From Fodinicola acaciae (GTDB taxonomy: Bacteria; Actinomycetota; Actinomycetes; Mycobacteriales; HKI-0501): a DNA stretch of 64,000 nt. Positions 1 to 8,852 of this stretch are shown here, piece by piece (the first letter of the stretch is position 1; every line of letters starts with the position of its first letter). Where the stretch lies: positions 310,001-374,000 of the forward strand of contig NZ_WOTN01000003.1 in the NCBI RefSeq assembly GCF_010993745.1, in the 5' to 3' direction. The notes beneath the pieces were generated by a model. It was given only the letters and a program-made list of their open reading frames with translations. It was not told the origin of the DNA and did no database searches. A program made the translations under genes and the position numbers.

Positions 1-481
1 TGGTCCCTTTCACCAGGATAGCGTTGACCGAGTCGCCACGTCCGACCGTACACTGCCGCGCGGCGGTGCCGTAGCCGGACGCGCCATTTCCGCGACCGGT
101 CTCGAAGGCCTGATATGCGTACGGCAGGCCGAGATTCCGCAGCCCGGCGGCGATCGCCACCACGTCGGCACGGCAGCCTTCGCTGATGGTGACCGCGTCC
201 GGTTGGAAGTCCCGCACCCGCGAGATGACCGACTGCCGCTTCGCCTCGGCCATCTGGGTTTCCGCCGGCTCGTAGCCGGCATCGCCAGGATGAAACTGGT
301 TGGGGAAACAGCTGTCCGCCGGATGGGCGGGGTTGTAGATGTTCGAACCCCACATGCACATGTTCAGCTGGAAAACCCGGACGTGAGCCGGCGTGGCCGC
401 CACGGCGGCCACGCCGGAAATCGACGTCAACAGTGCGGCGCCGATAATTCCGGCAATCGGCGCGTACCTTCGGACGAACAT
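1..481 (-). CDS. Secreted endonuclease/exonuclease/phosphatase-fold protein (3' end cut off by window edge)
   Basis: Reading the minus strand from the ATG at 481 gives an open frame that runs off the window start, 160 codons so far. It opens with a Sec signal peptide: Arg-Arg at residues 4-5, a hydrophobic run to about residue 29, and an AVAATPA cleavage region. The mature part then has VRVFQLNMCMWG, the usual first strand of the EEP (DNase I / exonuclease III) fold with its metal-site Asn, and about 70 residues later PDAVTISEGC, where EEP enzymes carry the catalytic Glu. The catalytic His and Asp regions would lie beyond the edge. Members of this fold cleave phosphodiester bonds in DNA, phosphoinositides or sphingolipids, and the substrate here cannot be told. 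It is transcribed divergently from the next gene across 165 bp. Confidence 0.8.
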   Translation of the reverse strand, partial: MFVRRYAPIAGIIGAALLTSISGVAAVAATPAHVRVFQLNMCMWGSNIYNPAHPADSCFPNQFHPGDAGYEPAETQMAEAKRQSVISRVRDFQPDAVTISEGCRADVVAIAAGLRNLGLPYAYQAFETGRGNGASGYGTAARQCTVGRGDSVNAILVKGT

Positions 482-646
482 TCACTCCTCCTCGTGCGAC
501 AGATGCGTGGACGGCTGCGGACGTTACGTCCGGAGGCGATCGCCGGTCAGCATCTTTCAGGCTCAGCCAAAACGCTCGCGGATTCTTGACATGGAACGCC
601 GTGTCGTTTTCCCTTGCTGCGGGGATCAGCGGAGAGGACATTGGTG

Positions 647-2578
647 ATGGCTCACCGAAAAGGCCGGCTGGCGCTGCTCATGGCTCTGTTGCTGGCAGGA
701 ATGACGGCGAGCCCGCCGGCGGTCGCCGAGCCCGCCGGCGATCCGATCGTCGCGGCCGACGGCAACATTGTCGCCAATGGCGGCTTCGACGCGGGCGATC
801 CGGCCGGACGGCCATCGCGGTGGATTCTCGGCGCCGCGCCGAGCCTGCAGAGCGCGAAACTGTCGACGACGGTCCACTCCGGACACGCGTCGTTGCAGAT
901 CTCGGACAACGCGACCGACAACAACATCACCGTACGCAGCGAAAAACGCCTCGCCACCGCCGGCACGACCTACGCGGCAACGGCGTGGGTTCTCGGTGGC
1001 AGCGGCACGACCGCCTGGTTCTACCTGGAGTTCTGGGACGTGACCGGCGCCAGGTTGATCGCGGTCGACAAGCAGCCGGCGTTTTCCACCAGCTGGCAGA
1101 AAGTGCAGCTCAGCGCGACCGCACCGGCCGGCACCACACACGTGACCGTGGCAATATACGGCGCACAGGCGACTACTGGCGTTTCCTATTACGACGACGT
1201 GTCGCTTGTCGCGCAACGCGCGTACGATCCGCGGATCGGCGTCAACCGCGAGCTTTTCGTCGACGGCTACCGGATCGACTCGATGAGCGACGTCGGCCGC
1301 GTCGTCCATGCCGGCACCACCGGAAAACCGGTCATCAAAGCCGACCGGCCGTGGGAGAAAACCGTCTACATCTACGGCACGGTCGTGCAGGACGCGTCGA
1401 CGTACAAGATGTGGTACATGTGTTTCTCGCCGGCAGGTACGTACAACCTGTGTTATGCCACCAGCGCGGACGGCATCACCTGGACCAAGCCTGTCCTCGA
1501 CATCGTCGACTACGACGGATCCACGGCCAACAACATCGTCCTTCCCGGCGGCGGCACCGTCGTCTACGACCCGGACGCCACGGATGCCAACCGCCGCTAC
1601 AAGGCGATGAACTATGTCGCCAAGCCGCAGGGATATGACGTCTATTTCTCGCCGGACGGCCTGCACTGGACGGCGTCGACGGCAAATCCGGTCCTGCCGT
1701 ACGGCGATGTGTCCAATGTGGCCTATGACCGCGTCAACCACCAGTTTGTCGCCACCACGAAACAGCGTATGTTTCTCAGCCAGACACCCGGCACCAACGA
1801 CCGCGCCGCTTTCGTCTCGACCAGCAAGGATTTCGAGCACTGGACGACACCGACGCTGGCGGTGGAAGGCGACGCCGCCGACACCGCCGCGGCGGTTTCG
1901 CACGGCTCCATCGAAACGCAGATCTACGGCATGCCGGTGATCCCGTACGCCGGCACCTACCTCGGCCTGCCGTGGAGGTTCGAGATCAACAACTACGCCG
2001 ACGGACCGTCCGGACCGGGCTATGGCGACGGCCCCGTCGACGTCGGCATCGCCGCATCGCGTGACCTGACCACCTGGAGCAGCCCCGACCGTGACCCGGT
2101 CCTTCCGGTCGGGACACCGGGCAGCTGGAACGACGGCACGATCTACACGGCGACGACCATGCAGGTGACGGACAACGAGTTTCGGCTCTACTACGGCGGT
2201 TTCAACGTCGGTCATGGTGGCGGTGACGACCAGCGCGCCAGCATCGGAATCGCCAGCTGGCGCCGCGACGGTTTCGTATCCCTCACCAACGGCGGCGACG
2301 ACCCCGGCACCGTCACCACCAAACCGATCACCGTCCCGTCCGGCGGTCTTCATGTCAACGCCAAACTGCAGGCCGGCGGAAGCCTGTCGGTCGAGGTACT
2401 GGACGCGTCCGGCGCTCCGGTCAGTGGCTTCGAGCACGGCAATCCGATCAGCGGCGACCAGCTTTCCGCGACCGTCTCGTGGAAATCCGGCAGCACGATC
2501 GACTCGCTGGCAGGCAAACAGGTGCGCCTGCGTTTCCATCTCGACGGCGGAGACCTGTATTCGTACTGGTTCGCCTGA
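647..2578 (+). CDS. Secreted sugar-binding, GH32/GH43-like five-bladed beta-propeller protein
   Basis: A 643-aa exported protein. The ATG at 647 is chosen because GGAGAGG lies 9 bases upstream and a signal peptide follows at once (MAHRKGR, then a Leu/Ala-rich core to about residue 28). Residues about 38-190 look like a jelly-roll carbohydrate-binding module (NIVANGGFD near the start, SYYDDVSLV at its end), as in CBM4/9-type domains. From FVDGYRIDSM on, repeated KMWYMCF, YATSADGITW and YFSPDGLHW motifs mark the blades of a propeller related to glycoside hydrolase clans F/J. The C-terminal 90 residues form a beta-sandwich ending LYSYWF. It probably binds or cuts an extracellular polysaccharide. 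The catalytic acids are not assigned, so hydrolase activity is an inference. It reads convergently towards the next gene. Confidence 0.75.
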   Translation: MAHRKGRLALLMALLLAGMTASPPAVAEPAGDPIVAADGNIVANGGFDAGDPAGRPSRWILGAAPSLQSAKLSTTVHSGHASLQISDNATDNNITVRSEKRLATAGTTYAATAWVLGGSGTTAWFYLEFWDVTGARLIAVDKQPAFSTSWQKVQLSATAPAGTTHVTVAIYGAQATTGVSYYDDVSLVAQRAYDPRIGVNRELFVDGYRIDSMSDVGRVVHAGTTGKPVIKADRPWEKTVYIYGTVVQDASTYKMWYMCFSPAGTYNLCYATSADGITWTKPVLDIVDYDGSTANNIVLPGGGTVVYDPDATDANRRYKAMNYVAKPQGYDVYFSPDGLHWTASTANPVLPYGDVSNVAYDRVNHQFVATTKQRMFLSQTPGTNDRAAFVSTSKDFEHWTTPTLAVEGDAADTAAAVSHGSIETQIYGMPVIPYAGTYLGLPWRFEINNYADGPSGPGYGDGPVDVGIAASRDLTTWSSPDRDPVLPVGTPGSWNDGTIYTATTMQVTDNEFRLYYGGFNVGHGGGDDQRASIGIASWRRDGFVSLTNGGDDPGTVTTKPITVPSGGLHVNAKLQAGGSLSVEVLDASGAPVSGFEHGNPISGDQLSATVSWKSGSTIDSLAGKQVRLRFHLDGGDLYSYWFA

Positions 2579-2602
2579 CCACCGATCACCGCCGGCTCAC
2601 GG

Positions 2603-3292
2603 TCAGCCGCCGCTGAGCAGCCAGTTGCGCCAACTCTTACGGGTCAGCGGGCGGCCCGGGTGGGCGGCGACGTACAGCACGAATCGCGCACGCGCGGCGA
2701 CCGGCGGATCGGTCTCGTGGACAAGTCTGCCCACACGCGCGCGAAAAGTCGCGTCGACGACGTGATCGACCAACCGCGCATACAACCAGTCCTTGCATCG
2801 GTACGGCCGGCGGATCGCGGCGAGGACGAGGCCTGCGGCGGTCGGGCGCAACGAGTCGGGGACGCCGACCTTTCCGAGCCTGGCCAGCACGAGCTCCTTG
2901 GTCGTCCAGGGCGACCACAGGTTGACCTCGGGCGTTCGCCACTCCTGCGGAAATTCGGCTTCCCAACGCAGAAAGAGCAGCGCGTACGTGGTGGAGTCGA
3001 GCTCGGGCTCGGATCGCAGGAAGGCCACGATCGGCCCGGTGAAACCGCGCCGCTCGTGCCAGTGATAGTCCGTTTCGGCCTGGTCCCACTCGGCGTGCAG
3101 ATGTGGCGGCGCTGCCGGCGCGGGCCGGCCGGCCCGCCGCCACACCCGGTTGGACCACTGCCGCGCCTGGACAGCGGCCGCGACGTAGGCGCGTTGACGG
3201 TCCAGCGCCCGCGCACGTACGCGCTCGTCGGGATCGACCAGATCGTGCAGCCACGTGTGGTCCAGCGCGTCGGGACGATCGCCGATGCTCAT
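2603..3292 (-). CDS. Hypothetical cytoplasmic protein, 229 aa
   Basis: I do not recognise the family. The ATG at 3292 (MSIGDRPDALDHTW) is preferred over the far upstream start because GGGAGGGA lies 5-12 bases before it and the upstream reading lacks coding-like composition. The product has no signal peptide or membrane span. It is rich in Trp and Arg (WLHDLVDPDERVRARA, DYHWHERRGFTGP, EWRTPEVNLWSPW) and looks alpha-helical, possibly HEAT-like, because of recurring LxxRLV/ALLFLRW segments. It stands alone, with 178 bp of non-coding DNA upstream. Function is unknown. Confidence 0.6.
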   Translation of the reverse strand: MSIGDRPDALDHTWLHDLVDPDERVRARALDRQRAYVAAAVQARQWSNRVWRRAGRPAPAAPPHLHAEWDQAETDYHWHERRGFTGPIVAFLRSEPELDSTTYALLFLRWEAEFPQEWRTPEVNLWSPWTTKELVLARLGKVGVPDSLRPTAAGLVLAAIRRPYRCKDWLYARLVDHVVDATFRARVGRLVHETDPPVAARARFVLYVAAHPGRPLTRKSWRNWLLSGG

Positions 3293-3471
3293 CGCGTCCC
3301 TCCCGCCGGTCCACCTGACCGTACGACAGCCGCGGGAGGGGTGTAAGAGCCGTTGACGCAAAAGCGCCGTTCCCGTGGCTTCGGCGGCAAGCCTGTCTTG
3401 AAGAGAGACAGAGGTGACGGCAGAAGTTTCGGCGATCGTTGCACTTTTCATGCCAGCGGCGCCCTAAGAGA

Positions 3472-3966
3472 CTAAAGGATCTCGGTAACGTGGTAGGCGA
3501 CTCCACCATCGACCAGATATCCGGATCCGACCGAGACAATGTCGTTGAGCCACGCGTATTCATTGGCGCCGGTCTCGAACAGCGGGTTGGTCCGGAAGTA
3601 GTATTCCGACGGGTCGATCTGATATCGCCCGACCGGGTCCGCCATGTCGGCACGCAGCGAGGTTGGCACGGTCCAGCGTCCGCTGTAGGTCATGCGCACC
3701 AACGCCTCGTCGTGCGTACGCAGAGTCAGCCGGACGTCCAAGGTCATCGTGCCGTCCGGACGAAACAGTGCCCAGTCGCCGCCGCCAGGCAGCACTTCAC
3801 CTCTGAGCTTGGGGCCCTGGAACGAACCGCCGGCGGCACCGAAAAGAACGCGTCGACCGTACGGCCCCTGACCGATGTCCAGCCGTGGCTGCAAATCGAC
3901 CACGATGTCAAACAGATGTGCCGTCTTGATCGCGCCAACGTCGCGTACTCGCGCGTCAACGGTCAT
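3472..3966 (-). CDS. DUF3237 family protein
   Basis: A 164-aa protein starting at ATG 3966, whose first four bases (ATGA) overlap the stop of the upstream SnoaL gene, so the two are translationally coupled. The pattern matches DUF3237 (UPF0311-like) beta-barrel proteins: LFDIVVDLQPRLDIGQGPYGRR near the N-terminus, GGDWALFRPDGTMTLDVR in the middle, and YYFRTNPLFETGANEYAWLN with VAYHV at the end. The family has no established reaction but often sits in small catabolic or secondary-metabolite operons. The longer upstream reading (MCSVGG...) is rejected because it lies inside the SnoaL gene. Confidence 0.8.
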   Translation of the reverse strand: MTVDARVRDVGAIKTAHLFDIVVDLQPRLDIGQGPYGRRVLFGAAGGSFQGPKLRGEVLPGGGDWALFRPDGTMTLDVRLTLRTHDEALVRMTYSGRWTVPTSLRADMADPVGRYQIDPSEYYFRTNPLFETGANEYAWLNDIVSVGSGYLVDGGVAYHVTEIL

Positions 3967-4412
3967 GCCGCCGCTCCGAAGATGTGTCGACGTACGGCAT
4001 CGGTGGACACCCCCGACTGAGCACACAGCTCGGAGAGGTCGAAATGAAACCGTTCGCCGGCAATCAGGTCGTCGTTGAACGAGAACTGGATGAACACCGG
4101 CAGCTCGACGCGCCGGCCGTTGGGGACAACGCCGAACCGGTCACCGGTCATCGTCATCCGCGCGCGGCCCCAGCAGACCAGCGTCTCCCCATCGCTGGCG
4201 TGTCCCTCCAGCGCGACGTCGTAATCAGGAAAGGTCGAAAAGAATCCGGTCAGCACCCTGGCGTTCGCGGCCCGGCCGCTTGCCTGGGTCCCGAACGCCG
4301 GAGTCACCAACACCATGTCGTCATGCATCAATCGGACCGCCGCCGACACGTCCCCTCTGCTCTTGGCGACCGCCAACGCCTGGGCCAGTTCGAACATTCG
4401 CTCGATGTCCAT
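3963..4412 (-). CDS. SnoaL-like / NTF2-fold protein
   Basis: 149 aa, about the length of a single NTF2/SnoaL cone-shaped alpha+beta domain. It begins with a helix (MDIERMFELAQALAVAKSRGD), followed by MHDDMVLVTPAFG, TGFFSTFPDYDVALEGHASDGETLVCWGRARMT and a closing IQFSFNDDLIAGERFHFD. The FPDYDV and GRARMT segments are characteristic of SnoaL polyketide-cyclase and ester-cyclase relatives, which act on small hydrophobic substrates. It is the first gene of a two-gene operon with the DUF3237 protein. Its promoter contains an 18-bp palindrome shared with the divergent TetR gene, so it is very probably the repressor's target. The substrate is unknown. Confidence 0.8.
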   Translation of the reverse strand: MDIERMFELAQALAVAKSRGDVSAAVRLMHDDMVLVTPAFGTQASGRAANARVLTGFFSTFPDYDVALEGHASDGETLVCWGRARMTMTGDRFGVVPNGRRVELPVFIQFSFNDDLIAGERFHFDLSELCAQSGVSTDAVRRHIFGAAA

Positions 4413-4446
4413 GCATTCCTCGTCTCATCAGCTCCACCTGACACAA

Positions 4447-4475
4447 AACATACGATCGATCGTATGGTTTGACAA
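4447..4475 (-). promoter_or_regulatory. Predicted sigma-70-type promoter of the SnoaL/DUF3237 operon
   Basis: On the minus strand TTGTCA (4475-4470), a 17-base spacer and TATGTT (4452-4447) form a good -35/-10 pair ending about 35 bases before the SnoaL ATG. The spacer is filled by the palindrome at 4449-4466, which also overlaps the -10 element, so a bound repressor would exclude RNA polymerase. Confidence 0.6.
4449..4466. promoter_or_regulatory. TetR operator O1 (18-bp perfect palindrome)
   Basis: CATACGATCGATCGTATG is a perfect 18-bp inverted repeat inside the SnoaL promoter spacer. Its core TACGATCGATCGTA recurs 55 bp away, next to the tetR start. Position and symmetry fit a dimeric TetR-family repressor binding its own divergent intergenic region. 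Confidence 0.7.
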
Positions 4476-4504
4476 TCGGTGTGACGGGCGAGACGCGCGG
4501 AAGT

Positions 4505-4520
4505 GTACGATCGATCGTAC
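4505..4520. promoter_or_regulatory. TetR operator O2 (16-bp perfect palindrome)
   Basis: GTACGATCGATCGTAC shares the 14-bp core of O1. Its centre is 55 bp from the centre of O1, about five helical turns, so both sites face the same side of the DNA. It lies 40 bp before the tetR ATG, as expected for autoregulation. Confidence 0.7.
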
Positions 4521-4560
4521 GTATAGGCTGTCCGCTCACACAGACGAGGGAGGATGCGGG

Positions 4561-5190
4561 ATGGAGTCGGATGCGGCTGTCACCGACCAGCGACGCGTAC
4601 GCGGCGCGAGGACCAGGCACGCGGTCGCGCGCCGAGCGGTCGACGTGGCCTCGGTCGACGGTCTGAGTGGCCTCAGTATCGGTCAGTTGGCCGCCGACCT
4701 GGGATTGAGCAAGAGCGGGGTGCAGACCCTGTTCGGCACCAAGGAACAGTTGCAGCTTGCCACCATCGAGTGCGCGCGGAGCATGTTCGCCGAGGCGGTC
4801 ATCGAGCCTGCGCTGAGCGCCGACCCTGGCATGGCCCGACTTCGCGCACTGATCGAGCGCTGGCTGGCGTACGCGCAGACCCCACTGTTTCCGGGTGGAT
4901 GTTTCTGGGTGGCCAACTACGCCGACTTCGACAGTCGACCCGGACCGGTCCGCGACACCCTCTTTCGCCAGCAGGCACACTGGCGCGCACTCCTCGCTGC
5001 CGAACTGCGCCACCTGCAAGAAGAGAAAAAGGTCGCCAACCTCGATCCCGAGCTGGCCGCGTTCCAGATCGACGCCGCGCTGTGCGCGACGAACATCGGA
5101 CTACGAATCGACGACAAGAACGCTGTCGGCAACGCTCGCCGGACGATCGAGCAAATACTACAAACCGCCGACAGGACCTTCAACGTATGA
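4561..5190 (+). CDS. TetR-family transcriptional repressor
   Basis: 209 aa from ATG 4561, which has GAGGGAGG 6 bases upstream. The N-terminal helix-turn-helix is clear: RHAVARRAVDVASVDGLSGL, then IGQLAADLGLSKSGVQTLFG with the recognition helix SKSGVQTLF, then TKEQLQLATIE. The C-terminal two-thirds is the ligand-binding/dimer region, ending LRIDDKNAVGNARRTIEQIL. The FPGGCFWVANYADFDSRPGPVRD segment is typical of the group with a TetR_C YobS-like domain. It is divergent from the SnoaL/DUF3237 operon, and both promoters carry the same palindromic core, so it most likely represses that operon and itself. The inducer is unknown. Confidence 0.9.
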   Translation: MESDAAVTDQRRVRGARTRHAVARRAVDVASVDGLSGLSIGQLAADLGLSKSGVQTLFGTKEQLQLATIECARSMFAEAVIEPALSADPGMARLRALIERWLAYAQTPLFPGGCFWVANYADFDSRPGPVRDTLFRQQAHWRALLAAELRHLQEEKKVANLDPELAAFQIDAALCATNIGLRIDDKNAVGNARRTIEQILQTADRTFNV

Positions 5191-5195
5191 CATCC

Positions 5196-5225
5196 TCCGC
5201 CATCGACGATTGTCCGGATGGCGGA
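5196..5225. terminator. Hairpin between convergent tetR and SARP genes
   Basis: TCCGCCATC (5196-5204) pairs perfectly with GATGGCGGA (5217-5225) across a 12-base loop, starting 6 bases after the tetR stop. It has no T-run, so it is an actinobacterial-style stem-only terminator candidate that may serve both strands. Confidence 0.5.
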
Positions 5226-5287
5226 TCCGAGCGGTGATCAGCGCGGCCAGGCTGTCGACGGTCGAGGTTGCAACAGCTAGCCGTCCG

Positions 5288-8041
5288 TCAATGTTTGGCT
5301 TGGGTGAGGGTGGCGAGGGTCGCGCGGATCTGGCCGGCGTCGGGATGGTTGAGTTCGGTGAGAATGACCAGAGCTGTTCGGTACGCGTTGATGGCGCTCG
5401 GATCGTCGCCGACGGCGTGCTGGGCGTCGGCGAGGCGGGTCCAGGTGGCGGCCATGCCGTGCCGGTCGCCGAGTTGGCGGAACATGCCGATGGCCCGCCG
5501 ATAGCTGTCGATGGCGGCGTCATGGTCTCCCAGGCGGTGGTGGATGAACCCCAGGCTGTCCCAGGTGTGTGCCAGACCATCGCGGTTGCCGAGTCGTTCG
5601 TGGAGGGCCAGCGCTTGTTGGCAAGCGGTACGAGCTTGCCGGTCGTGACCAAGTTGCGCGTGGTGCCAGCCGATCGCGTTGAGGTCATCGGCCTGTCCGA
5701 CCAGGTGACCGGTGGCCTCGTGGAGCAGGAGTGCTTGTTCGGCGTGCTTGAGGGCTTGAGCGTGGTGGTTCTGTCGACCCCAGACGAACGCGAGTGTGTA
5801 GTGGATGCCTGCCTGGCCGGTCAGGTCGTCGATGCTCTCGTACAGAACTCGCGCTTGCTCGAGTTCGGCGTGCGCCGACGGATACAGCGTCAGTTCGGTA
5901 TAGGCAGCGGCAAGGTTTCGATGGGTCCGTGCCTGCACGGCTGGGTCGCCCAGTCGATCGGCGGCGGTGACGGCGAGGTGGCTGGTGGTGACCCAGTCGT
6001 TCCACAGACCACGCCGGTCCAGATAGCTGAGCAGTGTCCAGGCCAGTTGCCAGGCGTGTGTGTCGTGACCGGTGGCCACGGCGTGCTCGACGGCCGCGAC
6101 CAACACGGGGTGTTCTGCGTTGAACCACACCAAAGCGTGATCCGGGTCGACAACCCGTTCGGGGACCACGTCCGATCGAGCTCCAGCTAAGGCGATCGGG
6201 TCCCGGGTGGGATGGAGCATGCGCTCAGCGGCGTACGCGGTGTGCAGGTAATGGTCGAGCATTCGGTGGCTGGCCTCGGGGTCGTCGCCGGTCAGCTCCA
6301 TGGCGTAGGCACGGAGCAGATCATGGAAGGCATAGCGCCCGTGCCGATGCTCGACGATCAGGTTGGCGTTGCTCAGCTCGGTCAATGACTGGCGTGCGGC
6401 GGTGACTGCCATACCGGCGAGGCTGGCGGCGGCCGGTGCCGAGATGTCCGGGCCGGGGTGCAGGCCGAGCAATCGGAACAGTCTCGCCGTCGGCGGCGTC
6501 AACGCCTGGTACGACCAGGAGAAGACCGCGCGCAGGTCCGAGTGCTCATCGTCGCCGGCCAGCAGGTCGAAGCGGTGGTCTTCCAGTTCGGCGGCGAGGA
6601 CGTGCAGCGGCAAGTGCGGCCGCAGGGCAGCGCGCGCGGCGACCACCGCCAAGGCCAGCGGCAGCCGCGCGCAGCGGGTGACGATGTCCGCGACCGCCGC
6701 CGGCTCCGTCTGGACGCGGCCCTGACCAAGACGATTGGTCAACAGCCGCCTGGCATCCGGCTCGGACAGCAGGTCCAGCGACAGCGGACGGGCACCGTCC
6801 ACCGCGACCAGGCCGGTGAGTTGGTTGCGGCTGGTCACCAGCACGAGGCAGGACGGCGTACCGGGCAGGAGCGGCCGAACCTGTCGGCTGTCGCGCGCGT
6901 TGTCCAACAGGATCAGCATCCGCCGCCCGGACAGTTCGCTGCGATATCGGGCCGACTGCTCGTCGAGTCCGAGCGGCATCCGTTGTGATGTGACACCGAG
7001 CGCCTCCAGGAAGCCTCGGATCGCCTCGGCTGGATCGAGTGGTCCGGCCGGATCGAATCCACGGAGGTTCACATACAGCTGACCATCCGGGAATCGCTCG
7101 GCGATCCGATGGGCCCAGTACACCGCCAACGCGGTTTTGCCGACCCCGGCGGTGCCTTCGATTGCCGAGATCACCACCGTGCCGGCCAGGTGCGCCTGGC
7201 TGGTCAACGCGTCCAGCTCAGCACGTCTGCCGGCGAACTGCGGCACCGCCGGCGGCAGCTGGCGTGGTCCGGTCGGCGCGCTGGCCAGCGATACGGTTGG
7301 CGCCGATCCCGACTGGCCGCGCAGGATCCGCTGGTGTGCCGCTCGCAGCTCGGCACCGGGGTCAGTGCCCAGCTCGCCGACGAGCCGCTGCCGTACGGTC
7401 GCGTACAGGTTCAGTGCGTCGGCAGTTCGTCCGGTCGCGCTGAGTGCCTCCATCAACGCCGCGCTCACTGACTCGGCCAACGGAAACTCGCCAGCCAGTT
7501 CGCTCAGCGGGCCGACCACCACGGCCGGGTCGCCGACCCGTACCTCGGCCAATCCCCAGGCGACCATCGCGTCCACGTACTGCTGGCGTAAGGCCAGCCG
7601 GGTGCTGGCAACCCACGAGCCGGACAGGCCGGTCAACGGCTCACCTCGCCAGAGCGCCACCGCCTCGCGCAATAGGCCAAGTCGTTCGACGTCGGTGGAC
7701 TGCGGGATACGGGCCCGATTCACGAGTTGTCGCATTCGCAACGCATCGACTCTCGCGGGGTCGATGTCCAAGAGGTACCCGCCGGATTGGTGAGCCAAAT
7801 GGGTTCCGCTTCCGACGTCGGCCAGGATCCGACGAATACGGGATAAATGTGCGTTCAGGCTGCCGCGCGCGTCCCGCGGAGGTGCCTCACCCCACACCCG
7901 ATCGACCAGGCCCTGGACGGAGACGACTCGACCGGCATCGATGAGCAGGGCGGCCAGGACGGTGCGCTGCCGTGGCTGCCCGGCGTCCGCGCGCCGCCCG
8001 GCAGCCCAGATCTCCACCGGTCCCAGCAGCCGAAACTCCAT
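5288..8041 (-). CDS. AfsR/SARP-type regulator: OmpR-like DNA binding, BTAD, NB-ARC ATPase, TPR
   Basis: 917 aa with the classical large-SARP layout. Residues 1-95 form a winged-helix DNA-binding domain (MEFRLLGPVEIW, RTVLAALLIDAG, VDRVWGEAPP, LNAHLSRIRRIL). Residues about 100-245 are the bacterial transcriptional activator domain ending ELRAAHQRIL. An NB-ARC ATPase follows, with Walker A GTAGVGKT at 296-303 and Walker B RMLILLDNA. From about 640 to the end come tetratricopeptide repeats (AGIHYTLAFVWGRQ, DLNAIGWHHAQLGHDRQA, DSLGFIHHRLGDHDAAI). The family senses a signal through the TPR/ATPase parts and activates exoenzyme or secondary-metabolite genes. The only adjacent candidate target is the divergent secreted protein at 8177; there is no biosynthetic cluster in this window. 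Confidence 0.93.
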   Translation of the reverse strand: MEFRLLGPVEIWAAGRRADAGQPRQRTVLAALLIDAGRVVSVQGLVDRVWGEAPPRDARGSLNAHLSRIRRILADVGSGTHLAHQSGGYLLDIDPARVDALRMRQLVNRARIPQSTDVERLGLLREAVALWRGEPLTGLSGSWVASTRLALRQQYVDAMVAWGLAEVRVGDPAVVVGPLSELAGEFPLAESVSAALMEALSATGRTADALNLYATVRQRLVGELGTDPGAELRAAHQRILRGQSGSAPTVSLASAPTGPRQLPPAVPQFAGRRAELDALTSQAHLAGTVVISAIEGTAGVGKTALAVYWAHRIAERFPDGQLYVNLRGFDPAGPLDPAEAIRGFLEALGVTSQRMPLGLDEQSARYRSELSGRRMLILLDNARDSRQVRPLLPGTPSCLVLVTSRNQLTGLVAVDGARPLSLDLLSEPDARRLLTNRLGQGRVQTEPAAVADIVTRCARLPLALAVVAARAALRPHLPLHVLAAELEDHRFDLLAGDDEHSDLRAVFSWSYQALTPPTARLFRLLGLHPGPDISAPAAASLAGMAVTAARQSLTELSNANLIVEHRHGRYAFHDLLRAYAMELTGDDPEASHRMLDHYLHTAYAAERMLHPTRDPIALAGARSDVVPERVVDPDHALVWFNAEHPVLVAAVEHAVATGHDTHAWQLAWTLLSYLDRRGLWNDWVTTSHLAVTAADRLGDPAVQARTHRNLAAAYTELTLYPSAHAELEQARVLYESIDDLTGQAGIHYTLAFVWGRQNHHAQALKHAEQALLLHEATGHLVGQADDLNAIGWHHAQLGHDRQARTACQQALALHERLGNRDGLAHTWDSLGFIHHRLGDHDAAIDSYRRAIGMFRQLGDRHGMAATWTRLADAQHAVGDDPSAINAYRTALVILTELNHPDAGQIRATLATLTQAKH

Positions 8042-8176
8042 CGCGTGCCCCCGTCACCACCGCATCTACCAGCATCGCAAGGATTCCACAACCGCGCCAA
8101 CCATCGGCTGCCGCGATCCTGCTCTGGTCACAGCCGGCTGGTCAGCAAAAAAACGTTGTCTAACGGGAGGAAGTCA

Positions 8177-8818
8177 ATGAACAAGACCAAATTGGCGATG
8201 TTCGGGACCGTCCTTGCGGCCGCCGCGATCCTCGGCGCCGCCGGCGCGGGTCCGGCGCAGGCGCAAGAGTCGAGCGCCGCCCACAGCGGTCTCGCGATCG
8301 CGCGGACCGTCTTCGCCTCGTCAGATCCGGCGAGCTCTTACGCCAGACTCTCGGCTTCGGACCGCGCCGCTTTCGACGCCGTAGAAAAACCGACCACCGA
8401 GTTCACCGACACGACGATTCTCAAGCACCAGACAAACACCGGCGCATGGGTGCGTACCGACGCGGCCGCCGCGCCGGCCGCGACCGGATGCTGGGACGCC
8501 TGGGTCCGCTACGGCTGGAAAGCCGCGGCCGGAAACACCGTCTACACGGCATGGCAGGGTTTGACCTGGTGCAGCCGCTCAGGGACCGTCTACGGCTGGC
8601 GTGTCTACGATCGCGGCGGGGAGACGAACACGCCCGGCTGGAGCTATCGAGGACACGACGGACAGGGAATTCGTAGCGTCGGATGGGAAGTCCGCTCCTA
8701 CACCAAGGAAAAATTCCACTTCGGCGCCGGCCCGATCGGATTCGACAATTCACGTTGCGTCCAGATCCGCGGCGGGCAAGGCCTGTACTCGTCGCGCGCA
8801 TCCTGCACCCTTGCCTAG
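8177..8818 (+). CDS. Small secreted Cys-containing protein of unknown function
   Basis: 213 aa. The ATG at 8177 follows a strong GGGAGGAAG and opens a Sec signal peptide (MNKTKLAMFG, an Ala/Gly-rich core, then AGPAQAQ cleaved near residue 31). The mature protein has a helical N-terminal part rich in Ser/Ala (SSYARLSASDRAAFDAVE) and a C-terminal aromatic beta-rich domain of about 110 residues. That domain has four cysteines (GCWDAWVRYGW, LTWCSRSG, SRCVQIR, ASCTLA), which could form two disulfides. I do not recognise the family. It is divergent from the SARP regulator, so it may be one of its targets, and it ends in a strong hairpin. Confidence 0.8.
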   Translation: MNKTKLAMFGTVLAAAAILGAAGAGPAQAQESSAAHSGLAIARTVFASSDPASSYARLSASDRAAFDAVEKPTTEFTDTTILKHQTNTGAWVRTDAAAAPAATGCWDAWVRYGWKAAAGNTVYTAWQGLTWCSRSGTVYGWRVYDRGGETNTPGWSYRGHDGQGIRSVGWEVRSYTKEKFHFGAGPIGFDNSRCVQIRGGQGLYSSRASCTLA

Positions 8819-8852
8819 CCTGCTGGCTCGAGGGCAGTGGCTTTGAATGAAT

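Noticed and set aside
626-2539. 637-codon minus-strand frame
   Set aside because: Antisense to the secreted beta-propeller gene, with no family motifs.
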